From positions 1 to 32,022 of the IMG/VR virus record IMGVR_UViG_3300032267_001336: DNA of 32,022 nucleotides; one strand, written 5' to 3'. The notes below the pieces were generated by a model. The model worked only from the letters and a program-made list of their open reading frames with translations. It was not told the DNA's origin and searched no databases. The stretch comes from a virus. Made by a program: the position numbers and the translations under genes. Shown here one piece after another: positions 1 through 6,345 of this stretch. The number at the start of each line of letters is the position of its first letter. Within the stretch, counting starts at the first letter, position 1.

Positions 1-1
1 A

Positions 2-70
2 AAAAGACACGCCTCTATAGTTAAGGCTATGGCTTCAACTGTTAAATCCGCAAGGAAAAGAAATGCATAG
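2..70 (+). CDS. C-terminal end of a late gene cut by the window edge
   Basis: An open frame enters from the left edge and ends with TAG at 68-70, giving a basic tail that finishes KSARKRNA. The next gene starts at 63 inside it (ATGCATAG, 8-base overlap), the usual tight coupling in this phage. The fragment is too short to name. Position and strand make it the end of a late structural gene that would continue from the right side of the genome. Confidence 0.55.
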   Translation, partial: KRHASIVKAMASTVKSARKRNA

Positions 71-458
71 TGGTGCTAACAAAAGTATTAAGTATTTTAT
101 AATTGGCATATTTTTATTGGTTGGATTAACTTATTCTGTCGCAACCATTTTTAATATAAGTGGCACTTATTATTATGATATAGTGGTTATTCTTACCATA
201 TTTTCTTTAGCTACACTAAACTCTATATTAATTTTAGGTTTAAGGATTGAATCTGTTTACAAATATCTTTCTATAGCTAGTTTGTTGTTTATATTCTGGA
301 ATACTATTTTTTATTTTGTGTTTTATTATTTTGATGAAGTAAATGTTTTGTTCTATATTTTACAAATTACCTCTTTATTTATATTTTTAACTTATGGCAT
401 ATGGAAAGCTCGTGTTTATGATGCCAAAGGGAAGTGTAATAAGAAACACTCTAAGTGA
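63..458 (+). CDS. Small four-helix membrane protein, unknown function
   Basis: The 131-residue product has about four hydrophobic segments (roughly residues 12-32, 40-62, 66-88 and 94-112) and a short basic tail ending in KCNKKHSK, so it should sit in the host inner membrane. The start overlaps the stop of the upstream gene by 8 bases. It could be an additional holin-like protein or a superinfection-exclusion protein, but no family motif is recognised. It is among the last genes of the rightward late transcript. Confidence 0.7.
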   Translation: MHSGANKSIKYFIIGIFLLVGLTYSVATIFNISGTYYYDIVVILTIFSLATLNSILILGLRIESVYKYLSIASLLFIFWNTIFYFVFYYFDEVNVLFYILQITSLFIFLTYGIWKARVYDAKGKCNKKHSK

Positions 459-783
459 TTTTATTACTAGCTTTTTTCCTTTTGGTATATTTAGTTCAAT
501 AGGGGTTGAATATGATGGATATATATACACAGGTAATAGGAAAAGGAGGATAAGAAGGTATGCCATTGTTTATTCTAAAAGACTATATCTTAGCCAGAAC
601 TCAATACGCCTTATTAAAAGCAAAGGAGAGTATGATTGCATTAATAAGAACTGTGCTTACAGGATTAAACCAATTCTAATAGAGAATGGCTTTGGCTGGA
701 AGTGGTATTATAGAATGCCTAATTTATTATATAAGGCTATAAAAGATAAGAAAGAAAAGGAAAGTTATTGGTTTATTTATTAA
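418..783 (+). CDS. Hypothetical basic protein
   Basis: The frame is open from 394, but the ATG at 418 has a ribosome site (GGAAAG at 403-408) at 10-base spacing, while 394 has none; from 418 the product is 121 residues. It overlaps the membrane-protein gene by about 40 bases. The product is rich in Lys, Arg and Tyr, has two Cys close together (CINKNC) and an aromatic end (SYWFIY). No family is recognised. It is the last gene before the convergent zone. Confidence 0.5.
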   Translation: MMPKGSVIRNTLSDFITSFFPFGIFSSIGVEYDGYIYTGNRKRRIRRYAIVYSKRLYLSQNSIRLIKSKGEYDCINKNCAYRIKPILIENGFGWKWYYRMPNLLYKAIKDKKEKESYWFIY

Positions 784-989
784 AAAAATATCTCTTTATC
801 TTTTCCCCATATATCTTCATTAAATATTTTTCCAACAAAACAATTTTTTGATAGAGAATACCCAAAGGCGTGTATTGTGGTGGGGTTTTCTGCTACAAAG
901 ATTAGGGCTGTTTCAAAGGAAGTGGCGTTAAATTCCCCCCTTAGTCTTTTTTTCATCTGGAAGGCTACTTGTCTCAATTCAAGACACAT
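780..989 (-). CDS. Possible small leftward gene (69 residues)
   Basis: The frame reads leftward from an ATG at 989 and stops at 780, overlapping the stop of the rightward gene. The composition is protein-like, and a TTGACA lies upstream at 1036-1041, though the nearest -10-like TATTAT (1010-1015) is 20 bp away. No ribosome site is clear; an internal Met at residue 12 (MKKRLRGEF) is another possible start. A rightward frame over the same bases looks worse. This call is tentative. Confidence 0.35.
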   Translation of the reverse strand: MCLELRQVAFQMKKRLRGEFNATSFETALIFVAENPTTIHAFGYSLSKNCFVGKIFNEDIWGKDKEIFF

Positions 990-1132
990 TAAAAACTACT
1001 ACTGGTTGTATAATAAAATTATAATTTATATTAATTGTCAAGGAATATTTTTTGAGCTACCTGCTCTGGTGTTCAGCCAGAATTAAATTACTAAATATAG
1101 TGAGTATGTCAAGAAGGATTTTTAAAAAAAAC

Positions 1133-1219
1133 AAGGGGCGACTAATCTCAGGTAAAACCTTCAAAAGCGTCTAGACGCACATTCATCAACCCCTTTTTAG
1201 CAACTGAGGAGGTTAGTCC
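1133..1219 (+). ncRNA. Candidate structured RNA with a pseudoknot-like fold
   Basis: This gene-free stretch is richer in G and C than its surroundings. Bases 1140-1147 and 1148-1151 pair with 1211-1218 and 1204-1207, a 12-bp stem with a 3-base bulge. Inside lie a small hairpin at 1151-1159 (GGU-AAA-ACC) and a perfect palindrome at 1167-1178 (GCGTCTAGACGC). AAGGGG at 1133-1138 can pair with CCCCTT at 1190-1195; this crosses the long stem, so the two form a pseudoknot or exclude each other. CCCCTT runs into a T tract, which could act as a terminator. One G-U pair favours the + strand. No known RNA family was identified. Confidence 0.5.
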
Positions 1220-1246
1220 AAATATAATATATATACTCTAATCCAA

Positions 1247-1540
1247 TTAGCAATTATTTTTCTTCCAAAAGTATTCTTTATAAATATAGTTAAGCTGGTC
1301 TCTATCGTATTTACAGCCATTAGTGCTTTCCATACTAGCTCCATTAGGGTTTAATGCTATCCCACCATAGCACCTTCTTACCTCTATCTCATTTAAATCA
1401 TAGAAGGAGGCTTCACCACAATGGTAAATTTCTTTATCTGTGTCTATTAAATCAGGTATGTAGCAACCAGATAAAAGAAATGCAACTAAGAAAAGCAGAA
1501 TAAAAGATAGCCAGATATATATTTTAGTTGGGTTAAGCAT
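1247..1540 (-). CDS. Putative outer-membrane lipoprotein with a C-x15-C motif
   Basis: The chosen start gives 97 residues with a classic lipoprotein signal: a hydrophobic helix (about residues 8-23) and the lipobox LLSGC with Cys26. The start at 1540 overlaps the upstream stop (ATGCTTAA), the same arrangement as the next junction up; ATG at 1552 and TTG at 1561 are alternatives. Beyond the anchor, Cys41 and Cys57 are exactly 15 residues apart, as in two membrane proteins of the early cluster. It is the last gene of the lysis-containing cluster, so a spanin-like or envelope role is possible, but it is not proline-rich like a typical Rz1. Confidence 0.65.
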   Translation of the reverse strand: MLNPTKIYIWLSFILLFLVAFLLSGCYIPDLIDTDKEIYHCGEASFYDLNEIEVRRCYGGIALNPNGASMESTNGCKYDRDQLNYIYKEYFWKKNNC

Positions 1541-1910
1541 AAGATAAGGCATTGATTTCAATTATAGCAGAAATGAGATTGTGCAATTTTTGCACAAAGT
1601 CGCCTTCGTTGCATTTTACATAAAAAGCCTTAGCGTTATTTTCTAATACGCTATAAGTAGTTAAAATTTTATCTATTTGTTCTTTGTTATAATTTTCAAA
1701 CCCTAAAGTTCCTCCAGCATCGGTTATAGTTATAATGCCTTTTTCTTGCTTGGCATAAACATCTATATAATCATTATGCCTATCTAAATACGGAGTAGAT
1801 AATTCAAACCAGCCAGTTGATAATTTCTTAACGCTACTATTTTCCCTAAGCCATACAAAATAATCATCACGGAATAGTTCAATAAACATTTTGTGTTTTT
1901 TACTAAGCAT
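1533..1910 (-). CDS. DUF1828-like protein
   Basis: The 125-residue product contains the stretch FELSTPYLDRHNDYIDVY followed by ITITDAGGTLGF, which matches my memory of the DUF1828 family (STPFLDRHNDYI and a TDDG-like turn). The function of that family is not established. The start at 1910 overlaps the stop of the lysozyme gene (ATGCTTAG), so the two are translationally coupled; an in-frame start at 1931 is less likely. The location just after lysozyme does not by itself imply a lysis role. Confidence 0.6.
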   Translation of the reverse strand: MLSKKHKMFIELFRDDYFVWLRENSSVKKLSTGWFELSTPYLDRHNDYIDVYAKQEKGIITITDAGGTLGFENYNKEQIDKILTTYSVLENNAKAFYVKCNEGDFVQKLHNLISAIIEINALSYA

Positions 1911-2331
1911 AAAACAATTCTGCCTCCGCAATTCTTCGGTTAAGTAAACCCCTTAGCTTTCTACCACCTGCATACACCCATTTTAAAAATTCCTTTTCTA
2001 AGCCTTCAACCCCATCTCTATTAAGTTTTATTCTAAGAGTTGATGCCTGTAAAGCCCCACTGCCTAAATTAAATGTAAAGGATACAAGAGCTGAAAATTG
2101 GTTTTCATTTAACTCACGAGTAATTAATCTATTAACCCAATATTCCGCATGGCTTAAATCTTTTTTTAATAATTCTTCTGCTTGTTCTAAAGAAACATTT
2201 TCTATATGTCTAACCTCTCTTACTACATGCCCATAGCCGATAGTTATATATCCAGCTGGACATAGGTATGGCAAGGCAGAAAAGCCCTCAAAAAACTTTA
2301 TAATATTTAATCCTGCTTCATTTGTTTTCAT
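1903..2331 (-). CDS. T4-type lysozyme (GH24 endolysin)
   Basis: The enzyme cleaves peptidoglycan glycan strands during host lysis. The 142-residue product is a single GH24 domain: the catalytic Glu15 lies in FFEGF, and the active-site cleft motif is YLCPAGYITIGYGH (residues 22-35). Thr30 matches the T4 Thr26 position. The position of T4 Asp20 is Cys24 here, a substitution common in phage lysozymes of this type. There is no signal peptide or SAR helix, so it should need a holin to reach the cell wall; a holin gene lies 0.7 kb upstream in the same transcript. Its ATG overlaps the DUF4326 stop by 14 bases. Confidence 0.92.
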   Translation of the reverse strand: MKTNEAGLNIIKFFEGFSALPYLCPAGYITIGYGHVVREVRHIENVSLEQAEELLKKDLSHAEYWVNRLITRELNENQFSALVSFTFNLGSGALQASTLRIKLNRDGVEGLEKEFLKWVYAGGRKLRGLLNRRIAEAELFYA

Positions 2332-2608
2332 TATTAGCTACCCCCAATAAATAATCTGCGTGGCAAGCCTCATCTTGCTTACAAAAGCAAGAGAGGTTTT
2401 TACCCTTTAAATCTTTTAAATTAAAGCCAAAGCTAATTTGAATATATTTTACATATTTCCATAAAACATCTTCCCTATTTCCGTGTTTTCCAATAACAAA
2501 AGGATTGCCCCATTTACTCCCCCTGCCCACATAAACTATAGGTAAGCCATTAGGCGATACTTGTTTATGTTGACGGCTTCTAGTTATTCTAACGGGCTTT
2601 ATTCCCAT
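2318..2608 (-). CDS. DUF4326 domain protein
   Basis: The 96-residue product has the hallmark VYVGRGSKWGNPF (about residues 25-37) and a C-terminal LSCFCKQDEACHADYL, the two conserved blocks of the phage-associated DUF4326 family, whose reaction is unknown. The ATG at 2608 follows GAGG and lies one base after the stop of the upstream gene; an in-frame upstream start at 2647 would overlap that gene and is less likely. The conserved Cys and His residues could bind metal. Confidence 0.75.
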   Translation of the reverse strand: MGIKPVRITRSRQHKQVSPNGLPIVYVGRGSKWGNPFVIGKHGNREDVLWKYVKYIQISFGFNLKDLKGKNLSCFCKQDEACHADYLLGVANNENK

Positions 2609-2609
2609 A

Positions 2610-2846
2610 TTAATACCTAGCCTCGTATTTCTTTCTATTATACCCACCCTTAAAGCCCATTCTAGTTGCCTTTATTCCAACCATAACATGGGAAACTCCA
2701 AAGTGTTTAGCAATTTCGTGGACATCCCCTGAAACATTCTCTACAAACCATTTAAAATCAGCATCTGGCATTAATAGATTAAAAGCAAAATCATTTGCCT
2801 CCCTATCCATTCTTTTTTCTTCTTCAGTTTTTGGTTTTATTTCCAT
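2610..2846 (-). CDS. ImmA/IrrE-like fragment lacking the HEXXH motif
   Basis: Residues 17-30 of this 78-residue product (EANDFAFNLLMP) and the following IAKHFGVSHVMV helix resemble the C-terminal half of ImmA/IrrE (COG2856) metallopeptidases, where the first Glu is a metal ligand. The HEXXH part that should precede it is absent, and the region upstream encodes another small gene. The product is therefore either a degraded remnant or a non-catalytic DNA-binding or adaptor module. ATG 2846 has GGGAG at proper spacing; an in-frame ATG at 2861 is also possible. Confidence 0.55.
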   Translation of the reverse strand: MEIKPKTEEEKRMDREANDFAFNLLMPDADFKWFVENVSGDVHEIAKHFGVSHVMVGIKATRMGFKGGYNRKKYEARY

Positions 2847-2847
2847 A

Positions 2848-3000
2848 CTATCTACTCCCATTAAATTGGTGTAAAAAGTTATTGCAAAATAAGCTATGCA
2901 CCCAATACATAGTCTGTGTTATTTCATCATTATAACCAGCTAAATTAACTAATTGTCTTAAAGTGGTCCCAATAATTAATGCATAAAATATGTTTTTCAT
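2848..3000 (-). CDS. Small hydrophobic protein (50 residues)
   Basis: The ATG at 3000 directly follows the holin stop, with GGGAG upstream at good spacing. The product has a short hydrophobic N-terminus (IFYALIIG) and ends FNGSR, the same last four residues (NGSR) as the holin. The 16-base sequence that encodes this end and the next ribosome site is duplicated (2849-2864 and 3002-3017). The sequence resembles no known family. Placement between holin and lysozyme suggests a possible lysis accessory role. Confidence 0.5.
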   Translation of the reverse strand: MKNIFYALIIGTTLRQLVNLAGYNDEITQTMYWVHSLFCNNFLHQFNGSR

Positions 3001-3017
3001 TTATCTACTCCCATTAA
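2849..3017 (-). repeat. Junction repeat family B (two copies)
   Basis: The 16-base sequence TATCTACTCCCATTAA occurs at 2849-2864 and 3002-3017. On the coding strand each copy encodes the NGSR end of a gene and supplies GGGAG for the next start. The two host genes (holin and the 50-residue protein) are otherwise unrelated. Confidence 0.7.
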
Positions 3018-3426
3018 GTTTAGCCATTCCTCTTTGCCCAAAATAAAAAGTAATTATATACCCAAGTATAGCCCCATCTTCTTCACTCCAAAGCTCACCA
3101 TCATTACCATTAAAAATTATAGCTAGCTTAATTCCAGCATAAAGAGCAAACATCAAATAGCTAATAACAGGGCGGACACTGGCAGAAAGATTTATAAAAA
3201 ACTTACTAGCCTTTTCATCTCTTTTTGTTTCTTGAATAACTCTATTGTTAAAAGCCTCTGCATCTATAGCTTCTTGTTTGGCAATAAATCCTTTTTCTTC
3301 CCTTTCCGTTTGCATCTTTAAAACAGCAAGTTCGTGCTTTTTGTCTGATTTATCCCTAAACGCTTTAAAGACATCTGGTAAGATTGATTGGAAAAGACCA
3401 AATAGTGAACCAAGCAATGTTAGCAT
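3001..3426 (-). CDS. Holin, GTA_holin_3TM-like
   Basis: The 141-residue product has an amphipathic or hydrophobic N-terminus, a charged helical middle (residues 24-75), a membrane segment containing SVRPVISYLMFALYAGIKLA, and the C-terminal ITFYFGQRGMAKL. The RP-V-I-Y block and the FGQR end are the signature of the 3-TM holins described from gene transfer agents and proteobacterial phages. Such holins open the inner membrane and release the lysozyme encoded downstream on the same transcript. Confidence 0.82.
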   Translation of the reverse strand: MLTLLGSLFGLFQSILPDVFKAFRDKSDKKHELAVLKMQTEREEKGFIAKQEAIDAEAFNNRVIQETKRDEKASKFFINLSASVRPVISYLMFALYAGIKLAIIFNGNDGELWSEEDGAILGYIITFYFGQRGMAKLNGSR

Positions 3427-3429
3427 AAT

Positions 3430-3720
3430 TTACCCCCTTGTTTTTTGTTCTTCGTGGAATTTTAAAGCATCTTCTTTATCTAAAAATAACACCGTTTCAT
3501 AACACCCCTCGCATAATTTTAATTGAGATGCATAAGCCCTATTAACATATTTTAACAAGTAAACCTCACTTACTCCATCGTTAAGAGCTTTCTGTAAATC
3601 CTGATAATCCCACTTAACATTGCTAGTTGTGCCATAATTTGGATTGTGAACGGCAAACAAGCCAGCCTCCCTAGACACTTTATTTAAATCTAAATAACTT
3701 TTATAATCTTCTTTAGCCAT
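3430..3720 (-). CDS. Hypothetical protein (96 residues)
   Basis: The ATG at 3720 is preceded by a strong AAAGGAG ribosome site, and the stop lies 3 bases before the holin start. The product is soluble and mixed-charge, with two Cys close together (LCEGC). No family is recognised. Confidence 0.65.
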   Translation of the reverse strand: MAKEDYKSYLDLNKVSREAGLFAVHNPNYGTTSNVKWDYQDLQKALNDGVSEVYLLKYVNRAYASQLKLCEGCYETVLFLDKEDALKFHEEQKTRG

Positions 3721-3748
3721 AATTTACTCCTTTGTTTTTGTTTTAGTT

Positions 3749-3934
3749 TTATTCTTCATCCGAGCCAAGAAGTGAACCTAAGATGCCAATATTAAAAGCT
3801 GTATTGGCAACTTGACCAAATGAATCTTGTATCATTCTACTAGCCTCTGCTTCGTTAGGTGCAGAAACCTGCCCTAAGATTTTACCAGTGGCGTCTTTTA
3901 TAATATAAAGTTTTAAAGTATCTTCTATAGACAT
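3749..3934 (-). CDS. Hypothetical protein (61 residues)
   Basis: The start at 3934 is set by GGAGGT ten bases upstream; an in-frame GTG at 3946 is too close to that site. The product begins with a small beta-rich part (LYIIKDATGKILGQV) resembling a short antiparallel sheet and ends in a glycine-rich hydrophobic stretch with an acidic tip. No family is recognised. Confidence 0.6.
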   Translation of the reverse strand: MSIEDTLKLYIIKDATGKILGQVSAPNEAEASRMIQDSFGQVANTAFNIGILGSLLGSDEE

Positions 3935-3939
3935 AGTAG

Positions 3940-4065
3940 TTAGCACCTCCGTGCATTAGGGTTAAAAATAAAAGCAAAAATGACAGCAAAATAAATATTT
4001 GCCAAAACATCAGTTGGCTGAACAATCATTAAAAGCGAAGCAATCGCTATATGAATATACATCAT
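3940..4065 (-). CDS. Tiny membrane protein (41 residues)
   Basis: The ATG at 4065 overlaps the upstream stop as ATGA, and the gene ends 5 bases before the next start; its last codons carry the GGAGG ribosome site of that gene. The product has two hydrophobic stretches (IHIAIASLLMIV and IYFAVIFAFIF) and a basic end, so it should be an inner-membrane peptide, possibly a lysis helper. No homology is claimed. Confidence 0.55.
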   Translation of the reverse strand: MMYIHIAIASLLMIVQPTDVLANIYFAVIFAFIFNPNARRC

Positions 4066-4340
4066 ATCGCCCCCTCTGGTTTAACAAAGTTAGGACTAAG
4101 GTTATACTTCCAACATTCTTTTAAAGACGCCTTAGTTTCTAATAATTCTTGCTTGGTTATTTCTAACTCTGATTTAGCACTGTTAATAACAACCGTTGTG
4201 CCAAGAATTAATACAATGGCGGCTAGTATAATAGTTGAAATTTTATAACCATGATGTACTTTTTCTGCGACTGTGCCTCGTATCGGCTTTCCCCAGCCAG
4301 TGCTGATATCCATTAGAGGTTCTTTTTTATCATTTGTCAT
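4062..4340 (-). CDS. Single-helix membrane protein with coiled coil, possibly spanin-like
   Basis: The 92-residue product has a basic N-terminal part, one membrane helix (about residues 34-54, ISTIILAAIVLILGTTVVI) and then a predicted coiled coil (SELEITKQELLETKASLKE). This topology is like an inner-membrane spanin (Rz), and the gene lies upstream of holin and lysozyme in the same cluster. However, the helix is not at the extreme N-terminus and the coiled coil is short, so the spanin idea is only an inference. The start (MTND) belongs to the repeated junction family described below. Confidence 0.6.
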   Translation of the reverse strand: MTNDKKEPLMDISTGWGKPIRGTVAEKVHHGYKISTIILAAIVLILGTTVVINSAKSELEITKQELLETKASLKECWKYNLSPNFVKPEGAI

Positions 4341-5133
4341 TTTTAACCTCCTTTATTTTATTAAAAACTCCCAGTTTATCTAAATCGGGCTTTACCTTTT
4401 CAGCCCAAAACCACCAATCGACACGTCCATAGGGGGCGTGGATTTTTGGGAACGTTTCTTTGGTAAAATTAAGCCAATCTTCAATAGAAGCTTCCGTATA
4501 GTTAATTGCTATTTTATATTTAGTATAAACAACCTCCGTCCCTTCTTTTTCATACTCTAGATTAAATATATTTTTATTATCACCCTTACAATACCCTATT
4601 TTGGCATCTTTAAAGTTGGCTTGTTCCAAATTACAATCGTGGAAACTTACCCCATATAATATAGCTCCAGTAAAATCGGCATCAGTTAAATAACATTTTG
4701 TAAATACCGTATTTGTTAGTTTGGCGTTTTTAAAAGATGTTTTTCTAAAATCACAATATTTAAAATACCCATCACAATCCGCCCCATCAAACTTAGCATA
4801 ACTAAAGACGCTATGCCTTGCGGATATTTCTTGTAGGGTTGAATTTATAAAAGAAGCTCTCTTTGCTTCTACATCATTAAATTCAATATCAAGCCTACAA
4901 AAACTTTCGGAAGTTTTAAGGTCGGGCGGGAAAACGCAATTATTAAAAACACCGCCGTCTGATACTAAGGGGTTATACCCACCAGAAACAGCCTTAGAAA
5001 AATTAAGCCCAGTATAATCTTCGTGTAATCTGTAGCCTAAAAATTCCCCATTATCACCATATCTTTTAGCTTGCTCAAAAACTGCATTACCTAAGGATAT
5101 AGCCTCTTTTTTTGAAAGTTTTTTATTTGTCAT
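4330..5133 (-). CDS. Pentapeptide-repeat protein
   Basis: About residues 85-185 of this 267-residue product form consecutive pentapeptide-like repeats (for example KFDGADCDGYFKYCDF and ADFTGAILYGVSFHDCNLEQ), which fold into a right-handed four-sided helix. Phage and bacterial members can mimic DNA or bind DNA enzymes such as gyrase, but that role is not shown here. The C-terminal 60 residues are not repeats. The gene begins MTNKK and ends VKNDK at repeated junctions, overlapping both neighbours by 11 bases. Confidence 0.75.
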   Translation of the reverse strand: MTNKKLSKKEAISLGNAVFEQAKRYGDNGEFLGYRLHEDYTGLNFSKAVSGGYNPLVSDGGVFNNCVFPPDLKTSESFCRLDIEFNDVEAKRASFINSTLQEISARHSVFSYAKFDGADCDGYFKYCDFRKTSFKNAKLTNTVFTKCYLTDADFTGAILYGVSFHDCNLEQANFKDAKIGYCKGDNKNIFNLEYEKEGTEVVYTKYKIAINYTEASIEDWLNFTKETFPKIHAPYGRVDWWFWAEKVKPDLDKLGVFNKIKEVKNDK

Positions 5134-5470
5134 TTTTAACTCCTATGTTTTCAATATAAATTACAGGTTTGTCGTTGCGTTGGATTATTCTTTTGTATTT
5201 ATCTGCATTATTAAAATGCTCTAAGGTTACGGAATTATAAGGGTTATCGCTATCATTTATAATCTCAAAATGCCAATCACCCAATCTTACTATATCACCC
5301 TCCTTTACCTCATTTTCTTTACTTAGTGCTTCAATATTAAGTGCGTCAAGTATAGCTCCAATGCCCGCCTTTTCGCACGTTGAAACGTCCCAGCTTTCAT
5401 GTTCACTATAAGCTAAATTAAAAATATTAAATAGTTTTTCAATCGCTATTTCTCTTGGATTATTTGTCAT
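5123..5470 (-). CDS. Hypothetical acidic protein (115 residues)
   Basis: The start is placed at 5470 (MTNNPRE) by analogy with the neighbouring junctions; an ATG at 5482 is in frame four codons earlier. The middle contains a small beta-barrel-like stretch (KEGDIVRLGDWHFEI). It ends GVKNDK, overlapping the next gene by 11 bases. No family is recognised. Confidence 0.6.
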   Translation of the reverse strand: MTNNPREIAIEKLFNIFNLAYSEHESWDVSTCEKAGIGAILDALNIEALSKENEVKEGDIVRLGDWHFEIINDSDNPYNSVTLEHFNNADKYKRIIQRNDKPVIYIENIGVKNDK

Positions 5471-5789
5471 TTTTAACTTCATTAAGTTTATCTTCTAAAT
5501 GTTTGTTTTTTAAATCCTTAAGAACTCCATCAAAACGATCCAAGTAAGATTTTAATATAAATGTAAGAAACTCTAAATCAGTTACATCATCTTTACCTAC
5601 TTGAGTAAATAAAACATTTTCAAGCAAATCAAGAAAGGATATTAAGCCATGAAAGGAAAAACCCTCATTAATATCCCATATAGCTCTTGCTAGTTTATCA
5701 GCTTCGTCGTCATTAAGTTTTCTGCCAATCCACCTCTCAAGTGAAGAGGTAAAGGGAAATTCTATTTTTACTTTTTCCTTATTTGTCAT
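5460..5789 (-). CDS. Hypothetical protein (109 residues)
   Basis: The product is largely helical and acidic and contains WIGRKLNDDEADKLARAIWD. It starts MTNKEK and ends NEVKNDK, sharing junction sequence with the genes on both sides while its body shows no similarity to them. No family is recognised. Confidence 0.6.
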   Translation of the reverse strand: MTNKEKVKIEFPFTSSLERWIGRKLNDDEADKLARAIWDINEGFSFHGLISFLDLLENVLFTQVGKDDVTDLEFLTFILKSYLDRFDGVLKDLKNKHLEDKLNEVKNDK

Positions 5790-6027
5790 TTTTAGCCTCC
5801 TTGTTTTTAATTTCTAACACAACCGTTTCAAATAACTCTGAAAAGGCTTGAGCTACTTTAATCTCTTGACTTTTTAAAATTGGCTTACCTAAAACATTTT
5901 GCATATATTTTAAAAAAGCCAACCTTAATTCTGCTCTCTGTAGATACGATTCTGTTTTTTCCGTTGGCATCTTTGGATTTTCCAACTCCCCACTTATTAA
6001 ACCTTTTGGTGTTTTATCTTTTTTCAT
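5779..6027 (-). CDS. Hypothetical protein (82 residues), first gene of a small operon
   Basis: The product is basic at the N-terminus (MKKDKTPKG) and helical afterwards; it ends KEAKNDK at the first of four repeated junctions. A strong promoter lies 27 bases upstream of the start, so this gene leads the 6027 to 1247 transcript unit. No family is recognised. Confidence 0.65.
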   Translation of the reverse strand: MKKDKTPKGLISGELENPKMPTEKTESYLQRAELRLAFLKYMQNVLGKPILKSQEIKVAQAFSELFETVVLEIKNKEAKNDK

Positions 6028-6053
6028 AAACCTATTTATTAATTACTATGTTG

Positions 6054-6082
6054 ATAATAGGTGTAAAATACGACTATGTCAA
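6054..6082 (-). promoter_or_regulatory. Leftward promoter before the 6027 gene
   Basis: On the minus strand the -35 is TTGACA (6077-6082) and the -10 is TATTAT (6054-6059), with a 17-base spacer containing TAGTCGTA. TGTTGA overlaps the -35, and TCAACA follows the -10, an inverted pair that may be an operator. It closely resembles the promoter at 17821-17849 both inside the spacer and just past the -10. Confidence 0.75.
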
Positions 6083-6090
6083 CAGTTATT

Positions 6091-6345
6091 TTAATATTTC
6101 TCACCTTTATAGTCAGGCTCGTATAAAAATGGACTAAGAGTGGGGTTTAACTTTATGTAGTTCTCCATTTTCTCCACTTTATCTAGGCTTAGTTTATATC
6201 CATACCTTTTGTTTTTTAAGTGAAATATGGAAGCATTTTCTTTATAGCCCACTATATCACTAATTTGTTTTGGCTTAAATCCTGCTTTAATTAAATCATT
6301 ATAAGCCTTATCAAAGCGTTCTCTTAATGTTAATCTATTTTCCAT
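6091..6345 (-). CDS. Small putative helix-turn-helix DNA-binding protein
   Basis: The 84-residue product has a helical N-terminus and the stretch KPKQISDIVGYKENASIFHL, which fits a helix-turn-helix (residues about 25-45), followed by a basic loop KNKRYGYKLS. A transcription-control role is likely but inferred. Its ATG overlaps the nuclease stop by 11 bases, so both are made from the same mRNA. Confidence 0.5.
   Translation of the reverse strand: MENRLTLRERFDKAYNDLIKAGFKPKQISDIVGYKENASIFHLKNKRYGYKLSLDKVEKMENYIKLNPTLSPFLYEPDYKGEKY

Larger units (their letters stand above)
4331..5800 (-). repeat. Junction repeat family A (four copies)
   Basis: A 21-base sequence occurs at 4331-4351, 5123-5143, 5460-5480 and 5779-5800. 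On the coding strand it reads approximately GGAGTTAAAAATGACAAAT followed by a stop. In one frame it gives the last residues (V)KNDK of the upstream gene; in another it gives the ribosome site and the start MTN of the next gene. The gene bodies between copies are unrelated by eye. Confidence 0.8.

Noticed and set aside
877-1086. Rightward open frame of 69 codons
   Set aside because: Composition is unlike a protein of this phage, it has no ribosome site, and it overlaps the better leftward frame at 780-989.
1074-1090. TCTGG/CCAGA hairpin near 1065-1081
   Set aside because: A 5-bp stem followed by ATTAAATT without a T run; too weak to call a terminator.
1133-1219. Hammerhead or HDV-like ribozyme, or tRNA, in the structured stretch
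   Set aside because: On the minus strand a TTGATGA resembles the hammerhead core but the conserved C and the GAAA partner are wrong. The nested pairing recalls HDV ribozymes, but the first stem is too short and there is no fourth stem. No tRNA cloverleaf can be drawn.
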